Made by a program: the position numbers and the translations under genes. Below the pieces are notes generated by a model. That model was given only the letters and a program-made list of their open reading frames with translations, was not told the DNA's origin and made no database searches. Positions 1 to 10,897 of a DNA stretch of 64,000 nt are shown here, one piece after another (the stretch's first letter is position 1; every line of letters starts with the position of its first letter). The DNA is from Narthecium ossifragum (Eukaryota; Streptophyta; Magnoliopsida; Dioscoreales; Nartheciaceae): NCBI GenBank assembly GCA_963920575.1, contig OY986971.1:10666779-10730778 (forward strand). Reading direction: 5' to 3'.

Positions 1-1511
1 GACCGCCGGAGAACCCATTCGGATCAATCTCTCTTGAGGAAAGATCGATCCCTTGTGGGGTGTCATGCCCAGCTCGAGCAGGATCGATCCTTGCTTGGCT
101 AGTATGGCGGGTTCCATGTCATGAAGAAGATCGATCCTTCTAGTGGAGAAGATCGATCTCTTTTGGTTGATAGGGACGAGTTTTCTCCCAAGCATTAAGA
201 AGATCGATCTTGTTTGGAAGAGAGATCGATCTCTTAGTGGCTGAGGGGTGTTTTCAAGTGGCTTTTCCCAGCAGGACTTCGTATGATGGTTTTCTTTACC
301 GCCTTATACATGGTACATATGTTTAAACATGTTAGCCCTATAATAGGGGCAGTGGTGAACCGGGGGGGAGTAATGACTCATGGGATGTTTAGAATAAACG
401 GGCGGGTAGCCCTACAGCTTTCCTTATCCTTACATGCCGGCGTGCACCGAGGGCTTTAACTATGATGTCTATGAGCTGTTGTTTGCAGGGCTGCTTCCCG
501 ATGCAGGTGTTGTGGTGGACTGCTGGCAGTTGGTGGTGGTACCACTGCAGGAGCTCCTAGACCTTACTTACCTGTTCACCACCCCGGGCCGGCAGGGTGC
601 CATGCCCACACCTTGTTTAATGTACCATCACATACTGTTGCATGCTTACCTGTATTATCCTGCACATGATCATAGCATGCTTTGTGTTGTGCATTAGCTG
701 CATAAGAGTAGGACGCTGGCGATGTGTTGATCGCCGATCCGGGGCTTTCGGGTAGTCCGGATCTAGCTCTAGGACCGTTGCGGGTAGTTTGGTGCAGAAC
801 TCGATTTGTAATATTCAATCGATATCGATGATAGGGCTAGATGACCCGAATACATGTTGTTTGATGTTTAGAGGTCGTGTCGACTCCAAGTTCAATCTGA
901 GGTGTAGCCGGTGTCCGGTGTTCTTGACTCTTGGGTAGGGGTGTACCTGCCCAGCGGTGTCCTTGCCCGCCAAACAGTGTCATGTGTCCTGTTGAGAGTT
1001 TGCAGTGTTTGGGCCTGCGTTCACGGACTTCCGGTGGGGTTATGGGACCCTTGTATACACCTAGGTCTGACTTGTAGACGGCACTATTGTGTTCCCTCAC
1101 TTGTGAGTGTCATAGTGTAGTGTCCCTACTGAGCTTAGTGCTCACTTCTACCCGGACTATGTTTTGCAGGTGCTGACGCTAGCTCTTCTTCGGTTGCCCC
1201 TACTGGGCAGGCGTTTGGTGACGTGGCGGCATCTGGCGGTGCTTGAGGAGCGGTGATCATCTACTTACACCCTTTTGCTTAGTTAGCCTCATACGGGAGA
1301 GAATTGTATAACTTTGACCCTATTGAGGATGTGTAATATATTCAGTTTCAGTTTTGAGGTTTGTGATTGAATGTTTTAAATACAGGATGATTATGAATTG
1401 CTAGGGAGACCACTATGATTAGAGAGAAACTTCGCTAAAATTTTCGCAGTAGGTTAGGTTCCGGTTCGTGTCGCCCGACCCCGCTGGGCCTACGCGGATC
1501 GGAGCGCGACA
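1..1511 (+). mobile_element. Chromovirus (Tekay/Del-type) LTR, 5' end outside the window
   Basis: The sequence runs parallel to the complete LTRs at 27621-29951 and 37302-39631, sharing the GATCGATC-rich block, the 'aataggggcagtggtgaacc' segment and the GCGACA terminus. It ends at 1511 and is followed by CCATG with no tRNA primer-binding site. It is therefore a 3' LTR or, more likely, a solo LTR. It sits inside a MULE-like gene fragment: the related copy near 2996 reads through the same CCATG without an LTR. The left target-site copy lies outside the window. Confidence 0.85.
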
Positions 1512-2257
1512 CCATGTCCCAGCGAAGACAAAGAACTAGCTCAACTGGTCCAAAAGATGATGATTAACGGACTCATAACAGAGGCCAAGGGGTAAGTTAT
1601 AGAAGCACATGTATAATTATCAGATGTGTGTTATAAAATTCTACATACGTGTCTAAACTTATATTCACGAGTATTTATATGCTACGCACGTGTACACAAT
1701 TTATGGACGTGTACGTGGTTTACATGCTTTTCGCGTGTATTCCTAACTCACACACGTGTTCATGCACGCGTCTAAATCAGAACACGTGTATGTTTTTTGG
1801 TCCTTTTACGAGTACTGATTTTTGAACTCCTTGTACACGTAGTTATGAAGACGGGTCTGCTTTCGACACATATGACCCATACGAGGAAAGATATTTTGCG
1901 AATGACTGGATAGCTGGTAACAACTACGAGAAACCATCAAAGATGTTTGACTTTGACGAGATAGATGAGTAAGTTCTCAACTTCGAAACACCGGAAGCTC
2001 AAGCAACCTACTTTTTGAATGCCCTCGAGCCATATGTTGGAGAGAGGTACCCCGACAAGGCAAACCTTAAGCTGCCGCTCGCAAGATACGCACCAGGAAG
2101 AGAAGGTTGCCGTCTTAAGGCGAGGCACAGTCGAGAACAATGCGGAGATGTTCGAGGTGTAAGGTACTTGGGCACAACAAGAAAACTTGTAGAGCACCCA
2201 TTCATCCGTACGTCAATAGTTGTGCCCGGTACATTACCAACTCCATCCGCTGCATGA
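1512..2257 (+). pseudogene. MULE transposase-like gene fragment, copy 1
   Basis: Open segments can be followed on the plus strand: an exon tail to 1591 ending at a GTAAGT donor, an intron 1592-1842, then an acidic exon from 1843 (it includes DTYDPYEERYFANDW). An in-frame TAA, or a second donor, comes near 1969, and the same frame stays open to about 2257. The first exon and intron are a diverged copy of 3000-3240. The likely parent is the N-terminal part of a mudrA-type gene, because the paralogous fragment at 2683-3072 resembles the PB1-like region of the MULE at 18365. That assignment is inference from the pattern; nothing catalytic is present. The LTR at 1-1511 interrupts it upstream. Confidence 0.4.
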
Positions 2258-2682
2258 TGTTACTTCTATCTTGTGTGTATTGTATGGTGCGGCTAGTGTA
2301 GTACACCTTTTGATGCAATATAAAAACCAGTCATTTTGGCGCTACACGTGTATTTTTTTATGACGATAAGTGTATTTTTTTATGACAATATGTGTATTTT
2401 TTGAAAAACGTTTGTCTCAACTTCTTTTCACGAGTATCTTCAGGATACGCACGTGTACGATATTGATGAATGTGTATGAGGTTTGTTGCATACCACCCAA
2501 ACAATATCAAGGCATGGCTCCTCCCGTCATCTTCTCTTCTCCCTCTCCACTACCTCCTCTTCTCTTCTCTCTCTCCACTCTTCTCCCTTATTCTTTCATC
2601 TCTCCTCCCTTTCCACTGCTTCCACTTCTCTACCTTCGCCAAAATAGTTCATCGAAGAGAGCTTTCCACACATGCAAGGAAA

Positions 2683-3072
2683 TGAGAAGCGTTCCGCTGC
2701 ATTACCACTTCAACGGACATGCTATAAATCATGAACGCAATCCATATTATTTGGGGGGTACTTCCACGATCGACGAGTTCTCGTCGGACCTTACTCCTGC
2801 TCAACTGAAGGCTCACTTTCACGACCTCAGCAATCTATCTCCTATTGACGTTGAGTTGTTCTTAACATACGAGATACCCGACGATCCATATAGACTATAT
2901 AGCCGTCTAGACATTGATCTGAACACCCGTTGTTAGAGCCAGCAACTATTCCCTACATACTTGGTGGCATTGATTTGAACACACCTTTCAAACCATGTCC
3001 AAGCGGAGACGAAGAATTAGCTCAACTGGTGGAAGAGATGATAATTAACGGACTCCCACCGGAGGCTGAGGG
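2683..3072 (+). pseudogene. MULE (mudrA-like) N-terminal fragment, left hairpin arm
   Basis: The reading frame holds YLGG, then a D-x-TPAQLKAHFHDLS stretch and EIPDDPYR. Its spacing parallels the mudrA-like N-terminus at 18365-18825 (YIGG, SYADLKALMFDLTG, CRYPMGENTY), which is the PB1-like domain at the start of plant MuDR transposases. A TAG follows near 2934 and the frame then shifts, continuing as PSGDEELAQLVEEMIING up to a GTAAGT donor at 3073. It is therefore not a working gene. It lies in the left arm of a large inverted duplication. The PB1-like identification is by eye and moderate at best. Confidence 0.4.
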
Positions 3073-3430
3073 GTAAGTTATAAAAGCACGGGTATAATTA
3101 TAAGATGCGTGTGTATAAAATTCTACATACGTGTCTCAACTTCTTTTCACGACTATTAATAGGCTACACGCGTGTATAAAATTTATGAACGTGTATGAGG
3201 TCTACGTGTTTTTCGAGTTTATTACTAGCTCACACACGTAAAATGACCAAAACATACACGTGTTCCGATTTTGACGCGTGCATGAACGTTTGTGTGAGCT
3301 AGTAATACACGTGAAAAGCATGTAAACCGCGTACATGTTCACGTGTGTAGCATATAAATACTCGTAAAAATAATTTCAGACATGTTTGTAGAATTTTATA
3401 CACATGCATCTTATAATTATACCCGTGCTT

Positions 3431-3690
3431 CTATAACTTATCTCTTGGCCTCCGATGTGAGTCCGTTAATCGTCGGGTATCTCGTATGTTAAGAACAACT
3501 CAACGTCAATATGAAATAAATTGCTGAGAACATAAAAGTGAGCCTCCAGTTGAGTAAGAGTAAGGTCCGACGAGAACTCGTCGATCGCGGAAGTACCCCC
3601 CAAATAATATGAGTTCATGATTTATAACATGTCCGTTGAAATGGCAATGCAGCGGAACGCTTCTCATTACCTTGCATGTGTGAAGAGCTC
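3431..3690 (-). pseudogene. MULE (mudrA-like) N-terminal fragment, right hairpin arm
   Basis: This is the minus-strand copy of the fragment at 2683-3072. It keeps the coding segment around the 'acttccgcgatcgacgagtt' block. Differences include small substitutions, loss of the codons around HERNP, and a roughly 144-bp deletion that joins the EIPDD codons directly to the exon end before the intron. It encodes no complete domain. With the left arm it forms the hairpin described separately. Confidence 0.4.
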
Positions 3691-3830
3691 TCTCCGATGA
3701 ACTATTTTGACGAAAGTAGAGAAGTGGAGACAGTGGAAAGGGATGAGAGATGAAAGAATAAAGGAGAAGAGTGGTTAGGGAAAAGAGAAGAGGAGGCAGT
3801 GGAGAGGAAGAAGAGAAGATGGCGGGAGGG

Positions 3831-4113
3831 AGGAAGAGGATTCGGGAAGAAAAAGCTTTGGGAAGAAGACACATCCCATAGCATTAAATACGACCGGATG
3901 TTTTTGTTATTTTTTAAACCAAAATCAGAAAATGCATTAAATGCAGTTATGATAAGGAGAAACATGATGCTTGGCATGGCCATCCATGGTATGGAAGGGG
4001 AGGGGTAAAATTGATATTTATATGGTTAAGGATCCTTTGTTGTAAAAAAAACTTTAGGGGGTCTCATTCCGCCAAATATGAACATCAGGGTTCAATTTGA
4101 CAAAATTTCATCA

Positions 4114-4115
<2 letters not shown>
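3831..4115. other. Intervening sequence without a recognised gene
   Basis: It is AT-rich to mixed. It includes CATGATGCTTGGCATGGC near 3963 and a 'gggggtctcattccgcc' segment near 4057 that could be a transposon end. No partner end or coding region could be supported. Confidence 0.4.
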
Positions 4116-4150
<35 letters not shown>

Positions 4151-4440
4151 GGGAGGGGGGAGTGAGCCCAGTGGGAGAGAGAGAGCACGGAAGTGAGAGA
4201 AGAGAGATCCGGGAGGGAGAAAGAGGGCATGGAAGAGACAGCGAGAGAGGAGAGAAAGGAGAGTGATCCGAGAGGGAGAGAGAACATGGAAGAGAGAGAG
4301 AGCTAGAGTTGAGAACACGAAAGAGAGAAAGGAGGTCGAGGAGACGGAGAGAGAGGGCATGGAAGAGAGAGAGAGATCTGGGTGGGGGAGAGAGAGAAAG
4401 ATAGTATGCAGAGAGGAGAGAGGAGATGAGAGAGATCGGG
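4116..4440. repeat. GA-rich low-complexity tract
   Basis: An uninterrupted (GA)n run at about 4119-4146 is followed by imperfect GAGAGA/GGGAGA sequence. Long open frames here on both strands are artefacts of the repeat. Confidence 0.85.
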
Positions 4441-4657
4441 GATGTTTTGCATAACTAAGTTGAGGTTTAACCATAGTTATGTTCCTTTTACTAACCGAGC
4501 CTAATCAGATATGTTATTTTTTTCTGGATAATTGGGTAAATATCAGGGTCCGTTTAGATTCAGAATATGATAAGTTTGTATATATAGTAGATAAAGTAAG
4601 GGCATGTTTGGTTTGGATGCATCAGGGTGCATCGCATCGTGCGATGCATCCTGATGC

Positions 4658-4857
4658 NNNNNNNNNNNNNNNNNNNNNNNNNNNNNNNNNNNNNNNNNNN
4701 NNNNNNNNNNNNNNNNNNNNNNNNNNNNNNNNNNNNNNNNNNNNNNNNNNNNNNNNNNNNNNNNNNNNNNNNNNNNNNNNNNNNNNNNNNNNNNNNNNNN
4801 NNNNNNNNNNNNNNNNNNNNNNNNNNNNNNNNNNNNNNNNNNNNNNNNNNNNNNNNN
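4658..4857. other. Assembly gap (200 N)
   Basis: The run is exactly 200 N. It hides the junction between the Tourist-like left end and the LTR that continues from 4858. Confidence 0.99.
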
Positions 4858-5890
4858 CCAAATCTACATCTTTCGTGTTGGACTCATTCCCAAATTCTGA
4901 ACGGGTTGAACCCAGTCGTGATTGGAAGAAGCTGTCAGGGTTGAACCAGGAAATCCGAGTTGCACTTGAGGTCTAACTCAACCTTAAAACCCTAATTCCG
5001 GGAATTAAGATATAAAAAAGGGTTTTGTGGCTGGAAAACAGAGGCCTCTAGTGGGAGAAAAATCAGAGAGAAAAAGGAGAAGGTTAGGGTTTGAAGACGG
5101 AGATCTTTCCGCGGGGATCGATGGCTTCCTTCCCAACACCTATGGATCTTTCTCAAGAGATGAGTAGTTAACTTCTAAACTTAGGGATCTCATGAAACTC
5201 TAGTGTAACTTTTTGTATTCTTTGGTTTGAATCTTATATTCTTCTCAAGACATGATCCTATGAATTTGCTTTTTATTGTTAGTAGAGTTGAGGGAACAGA
5301 GTTCCTTGACGTATTTTCAGTCCTACATGATTTCGGTGATTGATTGTAGAGATTCATAAGATGGTTTTTATGTGATTTATGATTTGCTAATGAGATAGGC
5401 TATGCTAAGCTAGGATAGGTTGTGCCAAGGTCATTAGGAGTAGTATAACTTAAAGTAATTGTAGGACCGAAGACAATCTATGCCAAGAAAGATAGGCTAT
5501 GCCGTTAGGAATATAAATCTTATTTTAGGGATTCATGTGAGTTTGTAGCCGTATGATTCATAATGTTTAGAGAAGGAGATAAGAGGATAACTGAAGAATA
5601 TAGAAAGTGAAACTAAGGTGGATTGAGTAAACCCTAAGTATCTCTCTCATTAGTTTAACAACTTTTACTTGCTTTCATTAGATAGTTTTAGTTAATTCAA
5701 ACTTATCATTGCTTCTTTTACTTAGATTTAGGATTTGAGAATTGAATTCAATATTTCCTGGTAAATTCCCTGTGGTTCGACTCCGGACTTCACCACTAGT
5801 CTACTTAGTAGTTTAGTGATTGAATAAGGATATAAATTTAATATTTGATTGAGGTTAGCAACGTTTAATGACGACGTTTGTAAGCGATCA
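4858..5890 (+). mobile_element. LTR of the TGATAAGTCACT family, 5' part lost in the gap
   Basis: The sequence is homologous to the complete solo LTRs at 57550-58995 (+) and 40228-41651 (-). They share 'aaatctacatctt', the 'ccctgtggttcgactcc' region (a few changes between copies) and the terminus GTAAGCGATCA. It ends at 5890, followed by GATAC; the matching upstream copy would be in the gap. It interrupts a minus-strand gene fragment that resumes at 5891. Confidence 0.8.
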
Positions 5891-6540
5891 GATACCCACA
5901 GCCTGCTTCTGATAGATCTACATAAGTATACTGGGTTGCATTGCCAGCAGCCATCTGAATCCACAGCCTCTCATTACTTGAAATATTGGACCAAGTGATC
6001 TGGAATGTGATACCCACAGGCAACCCCGAAATATTGGACTCAAGGTTGAATAGTTCTAGTAATTTATGAATGTCAAAGTGCACAGAACCTTTAACAAGTT
6101 TTCCTTAAGTAAAGTGTTTTTTCAGTTCTTGAGCAAAATCAGAGAGATTGAATGATCCATCTTCAGAAAGAAGTTCCATACGAGAAACTATACCATCCAA
6201 CTTTTCATGCATAAAACATGAGCCAATACCAACGTTTGAGAGTTTAAGTACACAACTGAGCAACATCAACTCAAGTATATGGCATTCCTCTTCTTTACAC
6301 AAGCCTGGAAAACCACATCTAATTGTTCTAAGACACAGGTCTACCTTATCGAACAAAAATTCCAATCTCCTTGTGCCCGCAATATGACAACTCTTTGGTT
6401 GCAGTTGCTCCCATATTTCAGAAATTAACTGTATTAACTGAACATATTTTGATGTAAATGCTAACAGTGCACCAGCCGGCCCATTGGCATTCCAAGCAAT
6501 CATCTTCAACTCTTCTTTGCAGGTGCTGCATGCCAAAAAC
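5891..6540 (-). pseudogene. Captured host gene fragment, tentatively SIEL / Integrator subunit 4-like
   Basis: On the minus strand an exon begins near 6525 after a GCATGCAG acceptor and reads about 145 residues, including ILELMLLSCVLKLSN and a FAQELKKHF end. It meets an in-frame TAA at 6105-6107, then stays open in the same frame for about 70 more residues (LPVGITFQITWSNISSNERL). The LTR ending at 5890 cuts it off. The layout (alpha-helical repeats, then a beta-rich tail) and short motifs recall the C-terminus of plant SIEL, the homologue of Integrator subunit 4, which carries HEAT repeats. That match is from memory and uncertain. The stop codon and LTR make it non-functional as it stands. 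Confidence 0.4.
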
Positions 6541-7454
6541 AAACCTTAAGCGATAAAAGTGAAAAATAATTTGGATTGCTGTGGCAAAGAAGTAATTGGA
6601 TGGGGGAAATAAAGAGACATGGAAAGAGAGTCTGGAACTAATTTGGATTGCTGTGGCAAAGAAGTAATTTGGAAGAGCATCAACTGCAACTAGCATTAGC
6701 TCGTCCATATCAGACTTAGAAGTGGCTGAAAATAGCATCAAGTGCAACTAGCATTAGCTCGTCCATCAACTGCAAATAAGCCAAAAGAGAGTCTGGGTCT
6801 ATAACACCAGCCAATGAGCAAGAGATCCTTCCAAACAAAGGAACTGCATAAGAATATACTGTTGAAGGGATGTCACACTTAATTTTTTCATTCCAGAAAG
6901 ACAGAGATGGCCAACACCAAAAAAGCTACCACTCGAGGACTATCCAAATTTAACTCTCCTTGTAATGGCACTATCTGGAACAAAAAATACATGGAGAATA
7001 CTCCCAATTAGACCCATATAGAAGGAAAATTAGCAACATAAGATGTATTCTCATAAATGACCAATGAAGGGCTTAATGCACAAAAAATACAACACTATAT
7101 CAGGAACTTTCAAAAAATACAACACTATATCAATAATGCAAGCTTTTACAGTCAGGAACTACACAGCTATAATCAGCAATGAATCAAAGATCAAACCAAA
7201 AACACAAGCTCAAACACAAGCTTTTACAGTCAGGAACTACATTCTTGCGAGTGCTCTCTCCTCCTTCGTGCTCAAACCAAAATGCAGTAGCAAATCCTTG
7301 TGGAAGAACACAAGCTCACGAACCAAAAACTCATGCTCAAACCAAAATGCAGCAGCAAATCTACCCAATATGCAGTAAAAGCACAAGCAAAAAACACGAG
7401 TGGATTTACTCAAACCAAGATGCAGCAAATCCACTCAACAATGGAAACTCGTAC
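6541..7454 (-). other. Intron/exon remnant of the captured gene with local duplications
   Basis: The minus strand holds two copies of a segment encoding DELMLVA(V/L)DA (near 6673-6710 and 6735-6765) and two of the sequence around GCTGTGGCAAAGAAGTAATT (near 6580 and 6650). Between 7080 and 7440 short direct repeats recur: 'caaaaaatacaacactatat', 'aagcttttacagtcaggaac' and 'ctcaaaccaaaatgcag'. A minus-strand donor (CCAAAG/GTACGAG) sits at 7454/7455. I cannot resolve a continuous exon structure. Confidence 0.4.
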
Positions 7455-8030
7455 CTTTGGAGAGACCTTGCGAGGAAGGGAGACGAACGAGGCGTCGTTG
7501 GGGCGAGGAGATGGGTGGGAGGTCCTCGACGTCGTTGTAGGGGAGAGAGGTGCCGGCGCTAGGTCACGATGAGGTGGGTTGGCATCGTCGGGAGAGAGAG
7601 AGGCGGCGACACTTGAGCATGAAGAGGTGGCGGCGGCGTTAGGTGAGGTGGGTGGCCGTCGTCGGGATGGTGACGACGAGGTGGATGGTCATCGATATGG
7701 TTAGGGCATGAGTGGGTGGGGGGTGTTGAGTGTGGTGAGGGGACGGGCGAGGGAGGCCGGCGCGGGCGAGGTCGAGGGGGCGGGTGAGGTCGAGTGTGGT
7801 GGGGGAGAGGCCGGTGGTGAGGGAGGTCGGGGCGTGGCGATGGAGGCCGGGGCGTGGCGAGGAGTCGGTGGGAGAGAGCGCTACCGCCGCCTAGGGGGAT
7901 CGAGCGGCTCGGGCTCGGGAACCAGTTCGATAGGGGAGGGGAGGGGAGGAAGTGGGGGTTTAGGTCCCCCGAATAGATCCTGGCCGTCCGATGGACATGG
8001 TTCCTTATATAACAACTAAGGAACCAGTTC
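7455..8030 (-). other. GC-rich first exon or leader of the captured gene fragment
   Basis: This block is rich in GGC/GAGG on the plus strand, with a donor-like junction at 7454/7455 on the minus strand. It sits where a first exon and 5' leader of the minus-strand gene would lie. Plus-strand glycine-rich open frames here have no support. 'ccttatataacaac' near 8006 could be a TATA-like element but is unproven. Confidence 0.3.
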
Positions 8031-8044
8031 TACCCCGAAAATTT

Positions 8045-8048
<4 letters not shown>

Positions 8049-8083
<35 letters not shown>

Positions 8084-8090
8084 TATATAT
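8049..8090. repeat. (AT)n microsatellite
   Basis: A run of about 16 AT dinucleotides followed by AGATATATATAAT. Confidence 0.9.
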
Positions 8091-8237
8091 AATGTGAACA
8101 TTATATAAATAATGTTGCATCATATGATCCCAAAGGCAAACCAAACACCAGCATCAGATGGCCGATGTATGGACCGACGATGCATGCATCCGACGATGTA
8201 CCTGCACCAACGATCGATGCAACCAAACGCCCCCTAA

Positions 8238-8735
8238 AAGTTTGGCAAACATTAAAGGTAGTTATGTAAGATTATTGATAAAGTGTTTGGATGTCTAAAT
8301 GAGATTTATGCATACTTGTCCTCAATTCAAACGGTCTTGTAGGATTTGAGGGAAAAATATGAAATGAAATCAATTTTCAAAAAATTGATACCTTAATGAT
8401 GGACGGCATCAGAGAAAATGTGACCGTTAGGGACTACTTCCGGGAGAAAGAGACTTTAAGAAATAAGACCTACGCACGCTAACGTATAAATTAATTTCAA
8501 ACATAATACAAGATGACGGCAACTGCTTGTATAGTATAAAACTTTATTACGTAAGTTAGTTATGTCAAACTCAACCAATGAAATGGAGATGACATTGGCG
8601 AGCATTAACATGTTAAATATTTAATACATGTTTGGATTGAGAATAAATATGCATGAATTTTATTTATACATCCAAATATTTTATTCATAATTTTATATAA
8701 CTATATTTAATACTTACATAACTTTTATTTTATCT
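8238..8735. other. AT-rich intergenic stretch containing a direct-repeat copy
   Basis: No gene is seen. Positions 8395-8690 resemble 16580-16830 in the same orientation, sharing GGACGGCATC, AGAGACTTTAA, AATAAGACCTACGCA and AATACAAG(A/T)TG with small indels between. The nature of the repeated unit is unknown. Confidence 0.5.
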
Positions 8736-9134
8736 ATTATACAAGGGTGCGGTTATCCGCACCACGATTTGAAATCAACACACCACAAAAAATATTTTTT
8801 ATAAAAATAAAAAACAAAAATCCTAAACTACCCTCACCATCTACCTCCCCCACCCCACCACTCCGGCAGCCACTGCCGGCCCTCTACCACCTCTCCACCC
8901 CGACGGTGGCCCCTCCACCACCTCTTCACGCCGGCAGCCACTGTCGACCTTCCACCACCTCTCCACCATGGCAGCCGTCGCCAGCCACGGGAGAGAGAGA
9001 AGGCGAGAGAGAGAGAGAGAGGGAAGAGGGAGGCCGGCCGACCATGGGAGAGAGGGGGGGAAGAGGGAGGCCGGCGGGGGCGGGGGAGAGAGAAGGCGGG
9101 AAGAGGGAGGCCGGCGGCCGTGGGGGGAGAGAGA

Positions 9135-9170
9135 AGGCGAGAGGGGGGGGGGGGGGGGGGGGGGGCGGGA
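9135..9170. repeat. Poly-G tract within GA-rich sequence
   Basis: About 24 consecutive G residues near 9144-9166, inside the CT/GA-rich part of the non-autonomous MULE. The true length may be misassembled. Confidence 0.8.
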
Positions 9171-9244
9171 GAGGGAGGCCGGCGGCTACGGGGGAGAGAG
9201 AAGGCGAGAGAGAGAGAGAGAGGGGGAAGATGGAGGCCGGCTGG

Positions 9245-10848
9245 TGATGAGTGCATGAAAGTGCACTCTAAATAACCTTATAACCATCTCAATTGCTAGA
9301 TTATTATCCTTAATCAGCATCTTTATTACTATTTTTATATCTATATGTTGCTTCACATGGTTGTTTGGAAAATGCAGGAAATTGGAGCTAAAAGAAGCTG
9401 AAAATAGTATATGGATCAACTTCAAAAATTAATCTGTACCTGATCATGAAGAATCAGCTTATGTGCCATACATGGTTGGAAAGCTCTTGAAGTCTAGATT
9501 CTGGAGAATTTGACGGTTCGTGATTCCGAGTTTCCTAGAGGAAGTTACGGCAATTTTAGTACCGATGGCGCAGTCTGAATGGCAGCACAGTAAATAAGCT
9601 GGAAGTCCGATCGATCTCTCCATCCCTCCAAAGGGGTCCGATCGATCCGACACCAATGGTCCGATCGATCGGACTCGGGAAAAGCCAAAAATAGCTGATT
9701 TTTACTCAACCGATCGATCCAACGCTCATAGTCCGATCGATCGGACTTGGGAATTAAAGGTTGACAGAACGTATGCTTTTTAGAGGAGCAGAGTTCGATC
9801 GATCCGTCCATCGATCGGACTCAATAATAGCCAGAGAAGATGGATTTTTACGCATCCGATCGATCCAGCGCTTATAGTTCGATCGATCGGGCTCGGGCGA
9901 AGCCAGGAATTGATGTTTTTAATGAGACGGATCGATCCAACACCTAAAGTCCGATCGATCCTACGTTTCCAGTGAATTAAATCAACGGTTTTGATTTAAC
10001 CCGAGTTTAGGCCTATAAATAGGATACTTAGGGTTATCAAAAGGGGACTTTTGGAGGACTTTTTGGCAGTGTTTGGAGGCGAAGAGAAGGGTTCCAGGCT
10101 TGGTTTTCTTTTCTTATTTCTTCTTTATTTCTCCATTAGTTTTGTTGCCCTCATGGTGAACATGAGTGGCTAGTTTCTTTTCTAAGGTACCGATGTAGCC
10201 CTAACTGAATCATTCTATGTTAATGGATCATGATTATTTAATCAGTTTATTTTCCTTGTTTCATTCATTATTTTAACTGAGGTCTTAAATACATTTATAT
10301 GCCCAATAAAAGTATTATGGATTGTTTTATGTGAGATTGGGCGAGGGTTCATTCCCTAATCTTGCAGGATCAATGAATGAATGAGTTTATGTCGAGGCCG
10401 GGTTCAAGCTAAGAGTATTCTTGGTTCATAATTGTTCTTCAGAGTTTAATGGATTCTTGATTAACACTTAGTTATGGGTTCATTAACTAGGATTAATTGA
10501 GGGTACTTGGTGAAGACCGCGGCCGAACGGATCATCATACCGGTAGAACGAGCCCTTGGAAATAAACTGAAATCTTGATTGATTCAATGCATAGAATGAG
10601 GATGTTATGGTGAAATCGGAACCTTAGTATTCATCCATCATATTTCTATCGTTTTCTTATTTCGTTATTAGATCTTCTATTCTCAATACTTCATATCTCT
10701 TATTTTCCCTTTCTTATTTTCTTTCTTTTCTGTTCTTTAGTATTTTACTCTAATAATCTCTACAAATCTCTGTGGGTACGATACTCGTCTTGCTACTATA
10801 CTGATTGCACCGATTCGTATACTTGCGAGATATAAAATTTATTCATCA
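9245..10848 (+). repeat. 5' LTR of TR-GAG-like retrotransposon
   Basis: 1604 bp, from TGATGAGTGC to TTATTCATCA. The partner LTR at 14538-16141 has the same length and differs at roughly 20 positions by eye. The pair is flanked by GCTGG (9240-9244 and 16142-16146). The first 750 bp hold about a dozen GATCGATC-type sites (9608-9970), often in CCGATCGATCGGAC context. A TATA-like GGCCTATAAATAGG lies near 10011-10022, marking the likely promoter. Confidence 0.95.
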
Positions 10849-10854
10849 AGTTTT

Positions 10855-10872
10855 TGGCGCCGTTGCCGGGGA
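10855..10872 (+). promoter_or_regulatory. Primer-binding site (tRNA-Asp type)
   Basis: TGGCGCCGTTGCCGGGGA lies six bases after the 5' LTR. It is the usual primer site of Athila/Tat-related plant gypsy elements and of TR-GAG elements. An identical minus-strand site precedes the nested element's LTR at 33846. Confidence 0.9.
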
Positions 10873-10897
10873 TTTGATTAGAGTTTATTTGTAGTGA

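Larger units (their letters stand above)
2518..3830. repeat. Large imperfect inverted duplication (hairpin locus)
   Basis: The left arm (about 2518-3240) and right arm (about 3289-3830, reversed) can be aligned by eye along nearly their full length. The reverse complement of 3464-3830 follows 2518-2890 through the pyrimidine-rich leader, the coding segment and the motif 'gagatacccgacgat'. The reverse complement of 3289-3460 follows the intron 3073-3240. The right arm lacks about 144 bp that the left arm has at roughly 2892-3035. The inner arm ends are TACTAGCTCACACACG (3225-3240) and its inverted partner at 3289-3306, separated by about 48 bp. A transcript crossing the locus would fold into a stem of more than 500 bp. 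Confidence 0.85.
4600..8234. mobile_element. Putative PIF/Harbinger (Tourist-like) element with captured sequence
   Basis: The left end reads GGGCATGTTTGGTTTGGATG and the right end reads GCATCGATCGTTGG...CCAAACGCCCCC on the plus strand, so the outermost bases form an inverted repeat of the GGG(C/G)NTGTTTGG type typical of Tourist elements. Both ends are flanked by TAA (4597-4599 and 8235-8237), the usual 3-bp PIF/Harbinger target duplication. Subterminal sequences on both sides are rich in GATGCATC-like repeats. No transposase is visible. The inside holds an assembly gap, an LTR fragment and a minus-strand host-gene fragment. The gap and the short target duplication leave open that two separate small elements supply the two ends. 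Confidence 0.5.

Noticed and set aside
7708..8019. Glycine-rich plus-strand frame
   Set aside because: The strand and splice signals of the captured gene are on the minus strand, and this frame is compositional.
8747..9258. Arg/Gly/Glu-rich frames on both strands near 8.8-9.3 kb and 16.1-16.5 kb
   Set aside because: They arise from GAGAGA and GGCCGGC repeats in the non-autonomous MULE.
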